Assembly: GCA_002309655.1 (NCBI GenBank)
Contig: DBXM01000003.1
Coordinates: 21,667-85,666 of the forward strand
DNA from: Mageeibacillus sp. UBA1212
Lineage (GTDB): Bacteria > Bacillota > Clostridia > UBA1212
Reading direction: 5' to 3'
DNA length: 64,000 nt
Part shown: positions 49,988 through 58,153 of the stretch, piece after piece
How positions within the stretch are numbered: position 1 is the stretch's first letter
Layout of the letters: each line of letters opens with the position of its first letter
Made by a program: the position numbers and the translations under genes
Notes under the pieces: model-generated
The model's input: only the letters and a program-made list of their open reading frames with translations
The model's database searches: none
Told to the model about the DNA's origin: nothing

Positions 49988-51526
49988 TTAATCTCCCGCC
50001 GCTTCCCGCAGTTTCTCCCACACCTTCACCATCGCGAAAGTGTCGAGCTCGCAGTACTTGAGCAGGTTGCGGCGCGTTTCTTCACGTTCTTCAGTTGCCA
50101 TCGAAGCGAGCTTCGGAAAAACAGACATGGCTTCCCCGCCGTTATGGATTTGATCAAGATTGTGGTAGTCAAGCCCCGGGTCGTCCGGGAACAGCGCCGG
50201 CAGCACGCTCTTAATCGAGAACGAATTTCCCATGGCCCTATTATAATAAAACCCGGACTGAAAAGGAACAAGCAAATCAAAAATATGTTCACGAATATTG
50301 AGAAGATGTTCGGAAAGGTCCGGGAAAGTGTCGGCGAGCCGCTTGATGATCGTGCACTCGAACGCCTTGTTGTAGGCGGTCACGCAAACGTTCATGGGGA
50401 TGTCGGCGCAGAGCTGTTCGGCCAGGGCGCGGCGCGGGTCGGTTCCGGGCACGGCAAGGAACTCGCTGTGTTTGAGGGGGCCGCCTTCGTTCTCGATGTA
50501 GTGGAGAGAGTACTGGAACGGAATCTGTGTGTAGGGCCGCGTCCCGGGGTAGATCGGGATGACCGGCTGGACCGTCTCGAAGTCCAGGAAGTAGAGCGGG
50601 TACGAGAGGCTGTTCAGGAAGCCGGCGATCTCTTCCCGGTTGACATAGGCGTCGTCCCGGTTCCCGACAGCGAACTCCAGCTGCCGGCGCTGCTTTTCGT
50701 TCTTCAACTCGCCGCTCGCGAGCAGGGCCTTGAACGTGATGCGCCCTTTTTTGTAGAGTTCGATTTTCTTCTTGAAAGGTATGCGGTAGACGTCGAACAC
50801 CGACTGCGCGGGAATGTGCTTCGTGCAGTGGCGCCAGAACGCGCACGGGTATGGCTTGTTGCAGTTTTCATGAAGATCGACCGCCGGCTCGATGTTTGAG
50901 GCGAGAAGCTTCCCGGCCTCGGCCACCTTAGGCTCGATTTTCGCAATTTCATTCGCGACCTCGCCGGACACGTCGGAAATATAAAAAAGCTTCGACAGGT
51001 CAAGACGGCCGTCGAAAATGTAATCCCCGTTGAGGCACACGAGGAAGGTGCCCGTGACGTTCACGCCGCAGTGGTCCAGAACGTACTTCTGGTAGGCGAT
51101 GTCGGCGACGTAAATCTCCTTGTCGTCCTCGTAGGTGCCGTCATCCTTGCGGCGCTTGGTGGAGCTCTTGACCTCGTAAATCGCCCAGCCGTCACCGGTC
51201 TTTCGGAGGATGTCGACGGCGCAGTACAGCCCGTTGTACGTGACCGACGCCTCGCAAATGACCGGCGTGCCCTTCGCCATCTCGGCCGCGGTGCCGGCAA
51301 CCATTTTCGTTATGTCGGGAACGTCGCCCCCGCCGGTGTCGATCTCGACAAAATCGCCGAAAAGCCCCATGGCAAGGTCGCCCACCTCGCTGCCCTCCGC
51401 CATTCGCGAACGGACTCCCTCGTCGACGACCGCCTCATCCGGCATGTATTTGCGCAGCCACGCAATCTTCGGGCACTGCCAAATGGCGCAGTATTTGGAT
51501 TTTGAAAGGTTGGTTTGATTGCTCAT
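49988..51526 (-). CDS. DUF2779 protein: Cas4-like nuclease plus DEDD exonuclease-like domain
   Basis: A 512-residue protein. The N-terminal part has SKYCAIWQCPKIAWL near 10-24, a PD-(D/E)xK-like YEVKSSTKRR near 117-126, and further cysteines in CAFWRHC near 226-232, the scheme of Cas4/RecB-type nucleases with an Fe-S cluster. The C-terminal part begins YPLYFLDFETVQPV near 308-321, with AYNKAFECTIIKRL and KYCELDTFAM later, an exonuclease-fold DEDD series. Such DUF2779 proteins are of unknown role but are found around mobile and defence genes. AAGGA precedes the ATG. Confidence 0.82.
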   Translation of the reverse strand: MSNQTNLSKSKYCAIWQCPKIAWLRKYMPDEAVVDEGVRSRMAEGSEVGDLAMGLFGDFVEIDTGGGDVPDITKMVAGTAAEMAKGTPVICEASVTYNGLYCAVDILRKTGDGWAIYEVKSSTKRRKDDGTYEDDKEIYVADIAYQKYVLDHCGVNVTGTFLVCLNGDYIFDGRLDLSKLFYISDVSGEVANEIAKIEPKVAEAGKLLASNIEPAVDLHENCNKPYPCAFWRHCTKHIPAQSVFDVYRIPFKKKIELYKKGRITFKALLASGELKNEKQRRQLEFAVGNRDDAYVNREEIAGFLNSLSYPLYFLDFETVQPVIPIYPGTRPYTQIPFQYSLHYIENEGGPLKHSEFLAVPGTDPRRALAEQLCADIPMNVCVTAYNKAFECTIIKRLADTFPDLSEHLLNIREHIFDLLVPFQSGFYYNRAMGNSFSIKSVLPALFPDDPGLDYHNLDQIHNGGEAMSVFPKLASMATEEREETRRNLLKYCELDTFAMVKVWEKLREAAGD

Positions 51527-51620
51527 CGTGTGGTCCTTTATACTCTTGTTGTTCGCCGGTTGTTCCCGGGAATGTACTGTTTGCGCTTCTTGTCGCTTCT
51601 TATTAGCTCCGCCGGTTTAC

Positions 51621-52037
51621 TTAGCCGCCCAGCATTTCTCTCACCCTGTCCGCGTCTGCCTGCGACAGATTGATGTCGATCGTCTGACCGGTGTTGTCGC
51701 TGATTTTCACCTCGCACAGATCCGCGCCGGGAACCGCAGAAGTCTCAACCGAGCAGTTTTTCCTATTGATTACCGTGGTCTTTTCAACGCCGAGTTTTTC
51801 GTAAAGATAGATGAAATCGCCGGTTATTTGGAGCGTTTTCGAGTCGCCCAGGTACTTGTCTGTGAAGACCGTTCCCGGGAGCGCGGTGGCGGTCGGGGCG
51901 TCGGTTGAAGGCGCGGGCGAACCAGCAGAAGGGACCGCGGTTGGTTCAGCCGGTCGCGGAACTTTTGTGGCGCAAGCGGAGGCGGCCGCGAGAAGCACGG
52001 CGCAGAGTATCAGGAATACTATTTTCGGTTTGTTCAT
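51621..52037 (-). CDS. Small lipoprotein, unknown
   Basis: A 138-residue secreted protein with a signal peptide ending in lipobox ASAC at about residues 19-22, then a Pro/Ala/Thr/Ser-rich linker (about 28-55) and an 80-residue beta-rich domain (TDKYLGDSKTLQITGDFIYLYEKLGVEKTTVI). GGAGG precedes the ATG. It has no recognised family and is transcribed with the surrounding hypotheticals. Confidence 0.8.
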   Translation of the reverse strand: MNKPKIVFLILCAVLLAAASACATKVPRPAEPTAVPSAGSPAPSTDAPTATALPGTVFTDKYLGDSKTLQITGDFIYLYEKLGVEKTTVINRKNCSVETSAVPGADLCEVKISDNTGQTIDINLSQADADRVREMLGG

Positions 52038-52100
52038 TGTCGCGGCCTCCTTTAAGCCGGTTCGCTGCTGAAATAGTTTCGCGCGCAGGCGTGCGGGATC

Positions 52101-52730
52101 TTATTTGTCATAATCGTGAAACCGGAACATCTCCAGCGCCACTATGACGTTCTCGAGCAGGAACGACCACTCCTTCTCGTAGCCGTGCTTCCACTCGCAA
52201 AGCGCCCTTAAGTACTCCTCACGGTCATAGTACCGGAAGCCTCTCTCAAGCCCGTTCGCGAGGTCCGCAAGATCCTTGGTCAGCGATGTCATGTGGAACT
52301 TTTGGCCGTTGCCGTGGGGAGATTTTCTCAAATACTGCGCGGGAATGCCCGGCCCCAGAACAACATCTTTCGCCGCGTAAATATCCGTGAACGGCTCATC
52401 CTCAAACTCCGCGTCGTCGAGGCCGAATTCGCGACAGTTTACGATTGCCCTATGCATTTCAAAATTGATCTGCGCTAAAGCTTTGATCAGTTTCGGGGCG
52501 TTGTTGCTTGTCAGCGGGTGATTTTCAAAATGGTAGAACAATTTTAATGCGTTCTTCGCAATTCCTACCGCGCAGCAGTAAACGAGGGTTTCTGTCGGGC
52601 AGTCGTCTTCCTCCGCAAAGGCGGCCATGGCTCTCGCGGTGATTTTTACTTTTCTTGAGCTGTCCGGCTCCTCGCCGGTAGTTTTGGTTTCCGTCTCATA
52701 TGGATTTTCGACGTTTTCTTTGTTGCACAT
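52101..52730 (-). CDS. Hypothetical protein
   Basis: A 209-residue soluble, acidic protein that I do not recognise. It has a low-complexity Glu/Thr N-terminus (NPYETETKTTGEEPDSSRK), a helical middle containing YCCAVGIAKNALKLFYHFENHP, and a Tyr/Trp-rich C-terminal part (GLERGFRYYDREEYLRALCEWKHGYEKEWSFLLENVIVALEMFRFHDYDK). GGAGG lies 6 bases before the ATG at 52728-52730. Its length and acidity resemble its neighbour at 52782-53540. Confidence 0.72.
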   Translation of the reverse strand: MCNKENVENPYETETKTTGEEPDSSRKVKITARAMAAFAEEDDCPTETLVYCCAVGIAKNALKLFYHFENHPLTSNNAPKLIKALAQINFEMHRAIVNCREFGLDDAEFEDEPFTDIYAAKDVVLGPGIPAQYLRKSPHGNGQKFHMTSLTKDLADLANGLERGFRYYDREEYLRALCEWKHGYEKEWSFLLENVIVALEMFRFHDYDK

Positions 52731-52781
52731 AGGGAACCTCCTGTTATTCAAGTTGTTAGCTGTATAACGTAACCGATCTTC

Positions 52782-53540
52782 TCAATCCTCTTTTTCCGCC
52801 GGCAAACCGAGGTAGCCCAAATTCCACCCGCACATTGCGTCAATCAATGTCCAGACAGATTCCTGGCATTCCTCCTGCTCGTCGTCGTAAATCTCCTTGT
52901 AGACGAACCTGGTCAGCTCGTGCACCAGCCTCAGTTCTGCCCGCGAATGAACGTCCTTACTGCAGCATTCACGAACGATCTCCACTGTCGGTTCGTACAG
53001 TTCATAAAAGTGGCCGGCATCGAATTCGTCCTCTTCAGAGATTTTGCTGTTCAAGTCATTCCATTCAGCAACAATAGCTTCAATATCATATCCTGTATCC
53101 ATATTATCCTCCTGTGTCTCGTCAAATCTCAACTTTTGCGATTCACATTTTTCAAATCCCCTCATCACATCTTCAAAAATCTTCTCGTCGTCGTAAAGGA
53201 GATAAAAGTCGCGGGGAGCCGGCCATTCGTCGTGAACCATCCTAACCAGTTCGTTCGTAAACTCCTTCATTGAATCGTGTCCCGCGGTCAGCGCAACTTT
53301 CTCGCAGTGGAACATCCTTGCATCCTCATGGTCAACTCCCTCATGCCAAAGCGCCTCCATTTTGCCATAAAAATCAAACGTCGTGCAGCCGGCGGCAAGA
53401 AGCGAATGCGCCAGGTTGGTTATAAAGTCCTTGTCGTCCGTGTGTTCGACCACAAGGAAGCAGGAAATATCGCGGTTGGGGTTGAACGCTGGCACTTCTG
53501 TGAGGAAGTTGAGGCATGTAAGATTGTTAAAAACTCGCAT
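52782..53540 (-). CDS. Hypothetical protein
   Basis: A 252-residue soluble, strongly acidic protein with no family I recognise. The N-terminal half reads like an alpha/beta domain with DISCFLVVEHTDDKDFITNLAHSLLAAGCTTFDFYGK and MFHCEKVALTAGHDSMKEFTNELVRMVHDEW. The C-terminal half is helical and Glu/Asp-rich with LRLVHELTRFVYKEIYDDEQEE. It may be an immunity-like or partner protein for a neighbour, but there is nothing specific to show it. AAAGG precedes the ATG. Confidence 0.72.
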   Translation of the reverse strand: MRVFNNLTCLNFLTEVPAFNPNRDISCFLVVEHTDDKDFITNLAHSLLAAGCTTFDFYGKMEALWHEGVDHEDARMFHCEKVALTAGHDSMKEFTNELVRMVHDEWPAPRDFYLLYDDEKIFEDVMRGFEKCESQKLRFDETQEDNMDTGYDIEAIVAEWNDLNSKISEEDEFDAGHFYELYEPTVEIVRECCSKDVHSRAELRLVHELTRFVYKEIYDDEQEECQESVWTLIDAMCGWNLGYLGLPAEKED

Positions 53541-53574
53541 GGTGTTCTACCTTTCTTACCGAAGAGCGCAGTTG

Positions 53575-54705
53575 TTACCGCCAGTACTCTCTTTTAAACA
53601 ACCCGTCTTTCCACTCGGGAGCGATCTCACTCCACTCAAAGCTTTCCGCATCAATCTCAAACTGAGGTTCGATTACCCATTCACCCCTCAGGTTGATAAA
53701 TCCCCAGAGTTCATTCTCGGCGGATTGAGCTACTGCCATTCCGTTTTCTTCAAAACCTCCAACCATTAAAAATGATGGTTTAATTACCCATTCGCCTGCA
53801 AGGTCTTTATATCCGTATAACCCGTCTGCATTCTCGCAATCTTCATGGGGAATCGCAATATCCTCTGCTCTGTTATACGTCGCTTTAAGAACCCATTCGC
53901 CCTTCAGATTTATAGCACCCCATAGCTCATTGGCATTTGATTTTGCTTTTGCAAACATACCGTCGGTTGAATATAACAGTTCCTTAAACTCGGGGTTTAC
54001 AACATATTTTCCGGCACGATCGATAAAACCGTATAACTCATTATCAATAGACTGGACCAACGCTAAGCCACGCGAGAATGGGTATGCTTTCTTAAAATGG
54101 GGATAGATAACACTGCCGTTGTTTGTGTTGTCATCTATAAAACCCCATAACTCGGTACCAATTGCTTGGATAAGCGTTGGAGAATCCTTGTCAATACTAA
54201 CACAATAGCAAGAACTTAAAGTTGCATTTTTCGCAATTTCAGCAACCGAGTGTTCTCTTTGACAAACAAGAGTATCTATCAATAGTTTTTCTTCTTTTGC
54301 ATCAAAGTAGTAGAACGCTCTCGGCAGATCTTTGTATAACTTAAAATATCTGTCTCCAATGATATGTGAGCAGCCCTCATAACGCGGTTCTATGATCCAG
54401 TTTCCAAGTTTATTAATAACACCCCAACCCTCTTTTACACCTTTCGCAGCGGCAAAGTCTGTACCCGGTGCGAAAGTACCTGCATTTGAAAACTTTGGTT
54501 CAATAATCCATTTTCCCCTAATATCAATAAATCCATACAAGTCGTTTTCGCTCGATTGGACGAGGGCAAGTCCATCTGTAAATGCTCCACGATTATCGAA
54601 ATCGTGACGGACATCCTTATATTTCGGCGGAATGATCCATTTCCCGGCATCATCAATAAATCCAAACAAGCCGTCTTTCTTTACCGGGATACATCTGTTT
54701 TTCAT
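53575..54705 (-). CDS. WG repeat protein
   Basis: A 376-residue protein made of about nine WG repeats of ~35-45 residues. Each has the 'G-FGFID-GKWIIEPKF/Y-A-PF-GLAL-Q' pattern (for example LYGFIDIRGKWIIEPKF; LWGFIDDNTNNGSVIYPHF; LWGAINLKGEWVLKATY). WG repeats form beta-structures and are often used for binding; the family is widespread in Clostridia and its role is not settled. No signal peptide is visible. GAGG lies close to the ATG. Confidence 0.87.
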   Translation of the reverse strand: MKNRCIPVKKDGLFGFIDDAGKWIIPPKYKDVRHDFDNRGAFTDGLALVQSSENDLYGFIDIRGKWIIEPKFSNAGTFAPGTDFAAAKGVKEGWGVINKLGNWIIEPRYEGCSHIIGDRYFKLYKDLPRAFYYFDAKEEKLLIDTLVCQREHSVAEIAKNATLSSCYCVSIDKDSPTLIQAIGTELWGFIDDNTNNGSVIYPHFKKAYPFSRGLALVQSIDNELYGFIDRAGKYVVNPEFKELLYSTDGMFAKAKSNANELWGAINLKGEWVLKATYNRAEDIAIPHEDCENADGLYGYKDLAGEWVIKPSFLMVGGFEENGMAVAQSAENELWGFINLRGEWVIEPQFEIDAESFEWSEIAPEWKDGLFKREYWR

Positions 54706-54800
54706 TTATAAATCCTCCATCGGTTAACCATGTTTTATACAAACTCTTAATATGTGCAACATGGGATGATTACCTGAATCTACGCAAGATTTAAGGGAAA

Positions 54801-55427
54801 TCACGACTGCTTCTGCTTTATCTTGTTGCTTGCATTCTTATCACACTGGTAAAGATATTTATCTACATCTTTAAATGATTTGCCACATTTCTTTAGTGAT
54901 TTGGCGCCGTCAAGCCCTTTTTCAAAGATTCCCAAACATTTCCTAATATAATCAATGTAAGTACAAACAGCATCATCGTTTTTCCCCTGCGGCACTTTTT
55001 TTGAACTATCGGAATAAGCGGTTCTATATGCTCTTGTATCTATTATTGGAAATGCATTTTCATTAAAGAAGTGCAGAATCGTGCTTGCCATTGCAATTCG
55101 AATTCCTTTTTTTGCATCTAAGAGAGACCTAACAACCTTCTTGGTCTCATCTTCTCTATTCAAAACATCCTCAGGGCCACAAACCTCCTTGCAGAAATTA
55201 AAAACTGTCAAAAGTGATTCATTGTCAACATCGACTATACGGTCAACCTTCCACAAAACGATTTCGTTAAGGACGGGCTTTAGTTCTTCTCCATTGATGA
55301 CACTCTTTTCTCTAAGAGAAACGACGTTGGTCTTAATGTTTTTGCCATAATCAGTTTCATCCACAATGTTGTAACTGTATTCATTTAATACTATTTCAGG
55401 ATCTATTTCGTTTTGTCTGTTATTCAT
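54801..55427 (-). CDS. Unknown protein, possible HhH/DNA-glycosylase-like core
   Basis: A 208-residue soluble protein. The central GIRIAMASTILHFFNENAFPIIDTRAYRTAY (about 113-143) resembles the core of HhH-GPD-type DNA repair folds seen in hypothetical proteins of restriction islands, but the match is weak and by memory only. The end is lysine-rich (KNASNKIKQKQ). GGGAG precedes the ATG. It lies in AT-richer DNA between the WG protein and a small hypothetical gene. Confidence 0.65.
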   Translation of the reverse strand: MNNRQNEIDPEIVLNEYSYNIVDETDYGKNIKTNVVSLREKSVINGEELKPVLNEIVLWKVDRIVDVDNESLLTVFNFCKEVCGPEDVLNREDETKKVVRSLLDAKKGIRIAMASTILHFFNENAFPIIDTRAYRTAYSDSSKKVPQGKNDDAVCTYIDYIRKCLGIFEKGLDGAKSLKKCGKSFKDVDKYLYQCDKNASNKIKQKQS

Positions 55428-55470
55428 AGGTTGTTCACTCCCGAACTAATTTAGTTCTTATCGATGAAAT

Positions 55471-55884
55471 TCAATACGGCAAATCGTCCGGCATCTCAAA
55501 CGTTGCGGTGTCGACTTTCCAGTCTCCGAAGCTGAGAATTCCGCCATCGTCAACGGCCAGTTCACGCTCGCGTGCAGTAGCAATCAAATCATCATGAAAA
55601 CTCGCCGCGATTTCGCATTCATAATCATCACAAAGGAAATTGGCTTCGCTGTCATACAGAGGGTCAAACAATCCCCACATTTCAGCGTAGAGCAGAACAT
55701 AGTCGCGACTGAGTTCCGCATCGTCAATGCACATCATTTCAAAAAAATACGGCCAGGACGCGACCATCAGTTTGCCGTATTTCTCCGGGTCGAACGAGTC
55801 GCCCGAACTGTCCTGCAGGTCTTCCCGCATTTTCCTCCAGGATTCCCAAAGTTTTTCTATTTCCGGATTTCTAAAAGTTGTCAT
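55471..55884 (-). CDS. Hypothetical acidic protein
   Basis: A 137-residue acidic protein with Trp and Tyr residues (SWPYFFEMMCIDDAELSRDYVLLYAEMWGLFDPLYDSEANFLCDDYE), not recognised. It follows the DUF6273 gene by 11 bases, with GAGG 5 bases before its ATG inside that gap. A near-copy of this junction sequence, stop codon included, occurs upstream of the DUF6273 gene at 58098, which suggests a past tandem duplication. Confidence 0.7.
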   Translation of the reverse strand: MTTFRNPEIEKLWESWRKMREDLQDSSGDSFDPEKYGKLMVASWPYFFEMMCIDDAELSRDYVLLYAEMWGLFDPLYDSEANFLCDDYECEIAASFHDDLIATARERELAVDDGGILSFGDWKVDTATFEMPDDLPY

Positions 55885-55895
55885 GTTGTCCTCGC

Positions 55896-58085
55896 TTAAT
55901 CATCGAGTTTTATCCACATCGCCGGCCTTATGCCTTCCTCATATGAAGTCCAGCCAAACTTCGTTATATCGCCGTTTGAAAGTACTTTCGCACACCGGTT
56001 TTGTTCCGCGCCCGGAGTACGCAATATCCAGCCGCAAGTTCCTTTGATTCCGTCAGTGGTTTCAAATCTTCCGCTCGGATCGATATGAAAATTGCCGTCA
56101 TATGAAAACGATTCAAAGTAATCACACTCCGGATCCTGGACATAATCTGTTGCCTGACATTTTCTTGCTTTTTCCGTGTCGAAGTATTTTTCGACTTCTG
56201 ACACACTCAAGATAAAGACCTTGTCCGTAGTATTGTTGCCGCTTTTTGACTTGGTTCCTCTGATTTTGTCATTTATCAGAAATGTTGTCTCAATCCGTTG
56301 CCGTTCTTCCTCGTTAAATGCCTCGTGGATAAACTCATCGTTCAGCCATGAGCGCAGAGTACATTCTTCCCATGTGGTGCCTTCACAGTCCCATACCTTA
56401 ACGTCCTTCCCGCATTCGTTATAACGTTTCTTCTCAATGACATACTTGCTTATAACGAACGCCCTGTCGCCTTCTTTTTCCAGAATCTGCCACTTGATGG
56501 GAGTTTTTTTACCGTCGACCGAAGTCGGATATCTGCCAAACTCTATAATACCGGGATCGTTCTTTTGCTTTCTCTCGAATGCTTCTTTTATCGCAAACTC
56601 ATATTCAGGAAGGTTGATATTCTCGCTGTTTTCATCCAAATTCAGCCACATAACCGGTCTGAGGCCTTTGACCCGGTCTATATTTACAGCGCTCCAGGCT
56701 CTGCGAAAATCTTCGTCATCTTCTTTACTGTATACCGTTTCAACTTCAGTCTGCTTTTCATGCGGTGTTCTTGAAAGCCATGGGCAGTTCGAATAATTAT
56801 GTGCTCTGGTATCTTTAGTCTGCGCGTAAGGAGTATAAGAAGTCTCTCCGCTCCTGAACGGACCGAAGTATTCGTTCGCTTCCTGGATGTCGAGAATAAA
56901 AATCTTGTCTGCGGTGTCATTCCCGGGATCTGCGGAATGATCCAGGTATCCGTTTCTCACCGCTTTGACCCTTGTGCCCATTATCCTTTTTTGCTCGGTT
57001 TCGGTGAAGGCGGAATTGAAAAACGTTTCGTTCAGCCATTTCCTCAGCGAACAGTGCTCCCACGTAACGCCAACCGGTTTATTGTGAAACCGTACCGCAT
57101 CTATGCAGTATTTGCTTATCAGTAACGCCTTTTTATCATCTTTACACAAGACGCACCATTCTATCGGGGCAACAGTTCTGTCGGCGCTTTGCGGATAAGA
57201 ACCGAACTTGACGGTATCCTTATTAAAAAGCTCTTCCTCGCGTTGCCGTCTCTTTTTAAATTCTTCTTCCGCTTCCCGGTTTTCCTTTTCTTCAAGCAGC
57301 CGTTTTTGTCTTCTCGCTTCGCGTGCCGTTTTCCCGAAAACCTCGGATTCATCAAAACTACCTATGAAAATCTCTTCATAGATTTCATCAAGCTGGTTCG
57401 GGGAGCAAAAGACGCATCTTTTATAGCCCCAGTTTCCGCGACTGGTGTAAACATCCTCCAATGCAATCTTTCGTTTTCTGACAACATATACCGGATGTGC
57501 AGAATCGCTCCATGAATTCTTAAAGCAGCGTGCGCCAAGTTCGTTATGGTCCGTGTTCGACATATTGCAAATGTAGATAAAACTCTCAGTGAAAGCGTCG
57601 GGTTCTATTTTTTTCAAAGTCGATGGCATTACAACTTCGGTCGTAACCGTTCCTTGAAACGCATTTTCGCCGATGATTTCCGTACCTTCAGGAACAACAT
57701 ACTTGTCACCAAACCTTCCCCTCGGAAAGCAAACAAGCTTCTTCCTGTCCGCCGTAAACAAAACGCCGTCTATATCAACGAAAGCGTTGTTGTCTTCATC
57801 CACATATATATTTTGCAGAGAATAAAAGAAGCCGAACGACAGCGGAGGTATTTCAGTCAGAGACGAAGGAATGTACAGGTTCTTGATTGTTGACCCGCCC
57901 TTAACGCCTGCTTGTACGATTCCGGAAACCGTAGGAGGAATATGAAAATCTGTTGCCGAAGTTGACACTCCGGACAGTTTTCCTCGATATGTTTTTATCT
58001 TTGTTTGCCTTTCAGACGGTTCATCATCTCTTGCAATACTGTCCATTTCGTCGAAATACCATTCAAGTTTTCTGGTCAGTTTCAT
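55896..58085 (-). CDS. BspA-LRR protein with two DUF6273 domains
   Basis: A 729-residue protein. The N-terminal ~190 residues are LRR_5/BspA-type (STIKNLYIPSSLTEIPPLSFGFFYSLQNIYVDEDNNAF; VVPEGTEIIGENAFQGTVTTEVVMPSTLKKIEPDAF), then a charged coiled-coil linker (about 240-290, RREEELFNKD-like). Two DUF6273 modules follow, KFGSYPQSADRTVAPIEWCVL near 300 and EFGRYPTSVDGKKTPIKWQIL near 495, ending GIRPAMWIKLDD. It combines two surface-associated repeat families, but no signal peptide is seen. GGAGG precedes the ATG. Confidence 0.83.
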   Translation of the reverse strand: MKLTRKLEWYFDEMDSIARDDEPSERQTKIKTYRGKLSGVSTSATDFHIPPTVSGIVQAGVKGGSTIKNLYIPSSLTEIPPLSFGFFYSLQNIYVDEDNNAFVDIDGVLFTADRKKLVCFPRGRFGDKYVVPEGTEIIGENAFQGTVTTEVVMPSTLKKIEPDAFTESFIYICNMSNTDHNELGARCFKNSWSDSAHPVYVVRKRKIALEDVYTSRGNWGYKRCVFCSPNQLDEIYEEIFIGSFDESEVFGKTAREARRQKRLLEEKENREAEEEFKKRRQREEELFNKDTVKFGSYPQSADRTVAPIEWCVLCKDDKKALLISKYCIDAVRFHNKPVGVTWEHCSLRKWLNETFFNSAFTETEQKRIMGTRVKAVRNGYLDHSADPGNDTADKIFILDIQEANEYFGPFRSGETSYTPYAQTKDTRAHNYSNCPWLSRTPHEKQTEVETVYSKEDDEDFRRAWSAVNIDRVKGLRPVMWLNLDENSENINLPEYEFAIKEAFERKQKNDPGIIEFGRYPTSVDGKKTPIKWQILEKEGDRAFVISKYVIEKKRYNECGKDVKVWDCEGTTWEECTLRSWLNDEFIHEAFNEEERQRIETTFLINDKIRGTKSKSGNNTTDKVFILSVSEVEKYFDTEKARKCQATDYVQDPECDYFESFSYDGNFHIDPSGRFETTDGIKGTCGWILRTPGAEQNRCAKVLSNGDITKFGWTSYEEGIRPAMWIKLDD

Positions 58086-58097
58086 GTTGCCCTCCGC

Positions 58098-58145
58098 TTA
58101 ATCATCTATTTTTATCCACATCGCCGGCCACGCGCCAAATCTACA
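58098..58145 (-). pseudogene. Remnant of a DUF6273 gene end
   Basis: The minus strand reads CRFGAWPAMWIKIDD and stop, matching the final residues GIRPAMWIKLDD of the 55896-58085 gene, and is followed by the same GATTAAGCGGAGG-type junction. It is only about 16 codons long, left between the methylase stop and the next gene. Confidence 0.75.
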
Positions 58146-58153
58146 GCCACAAA

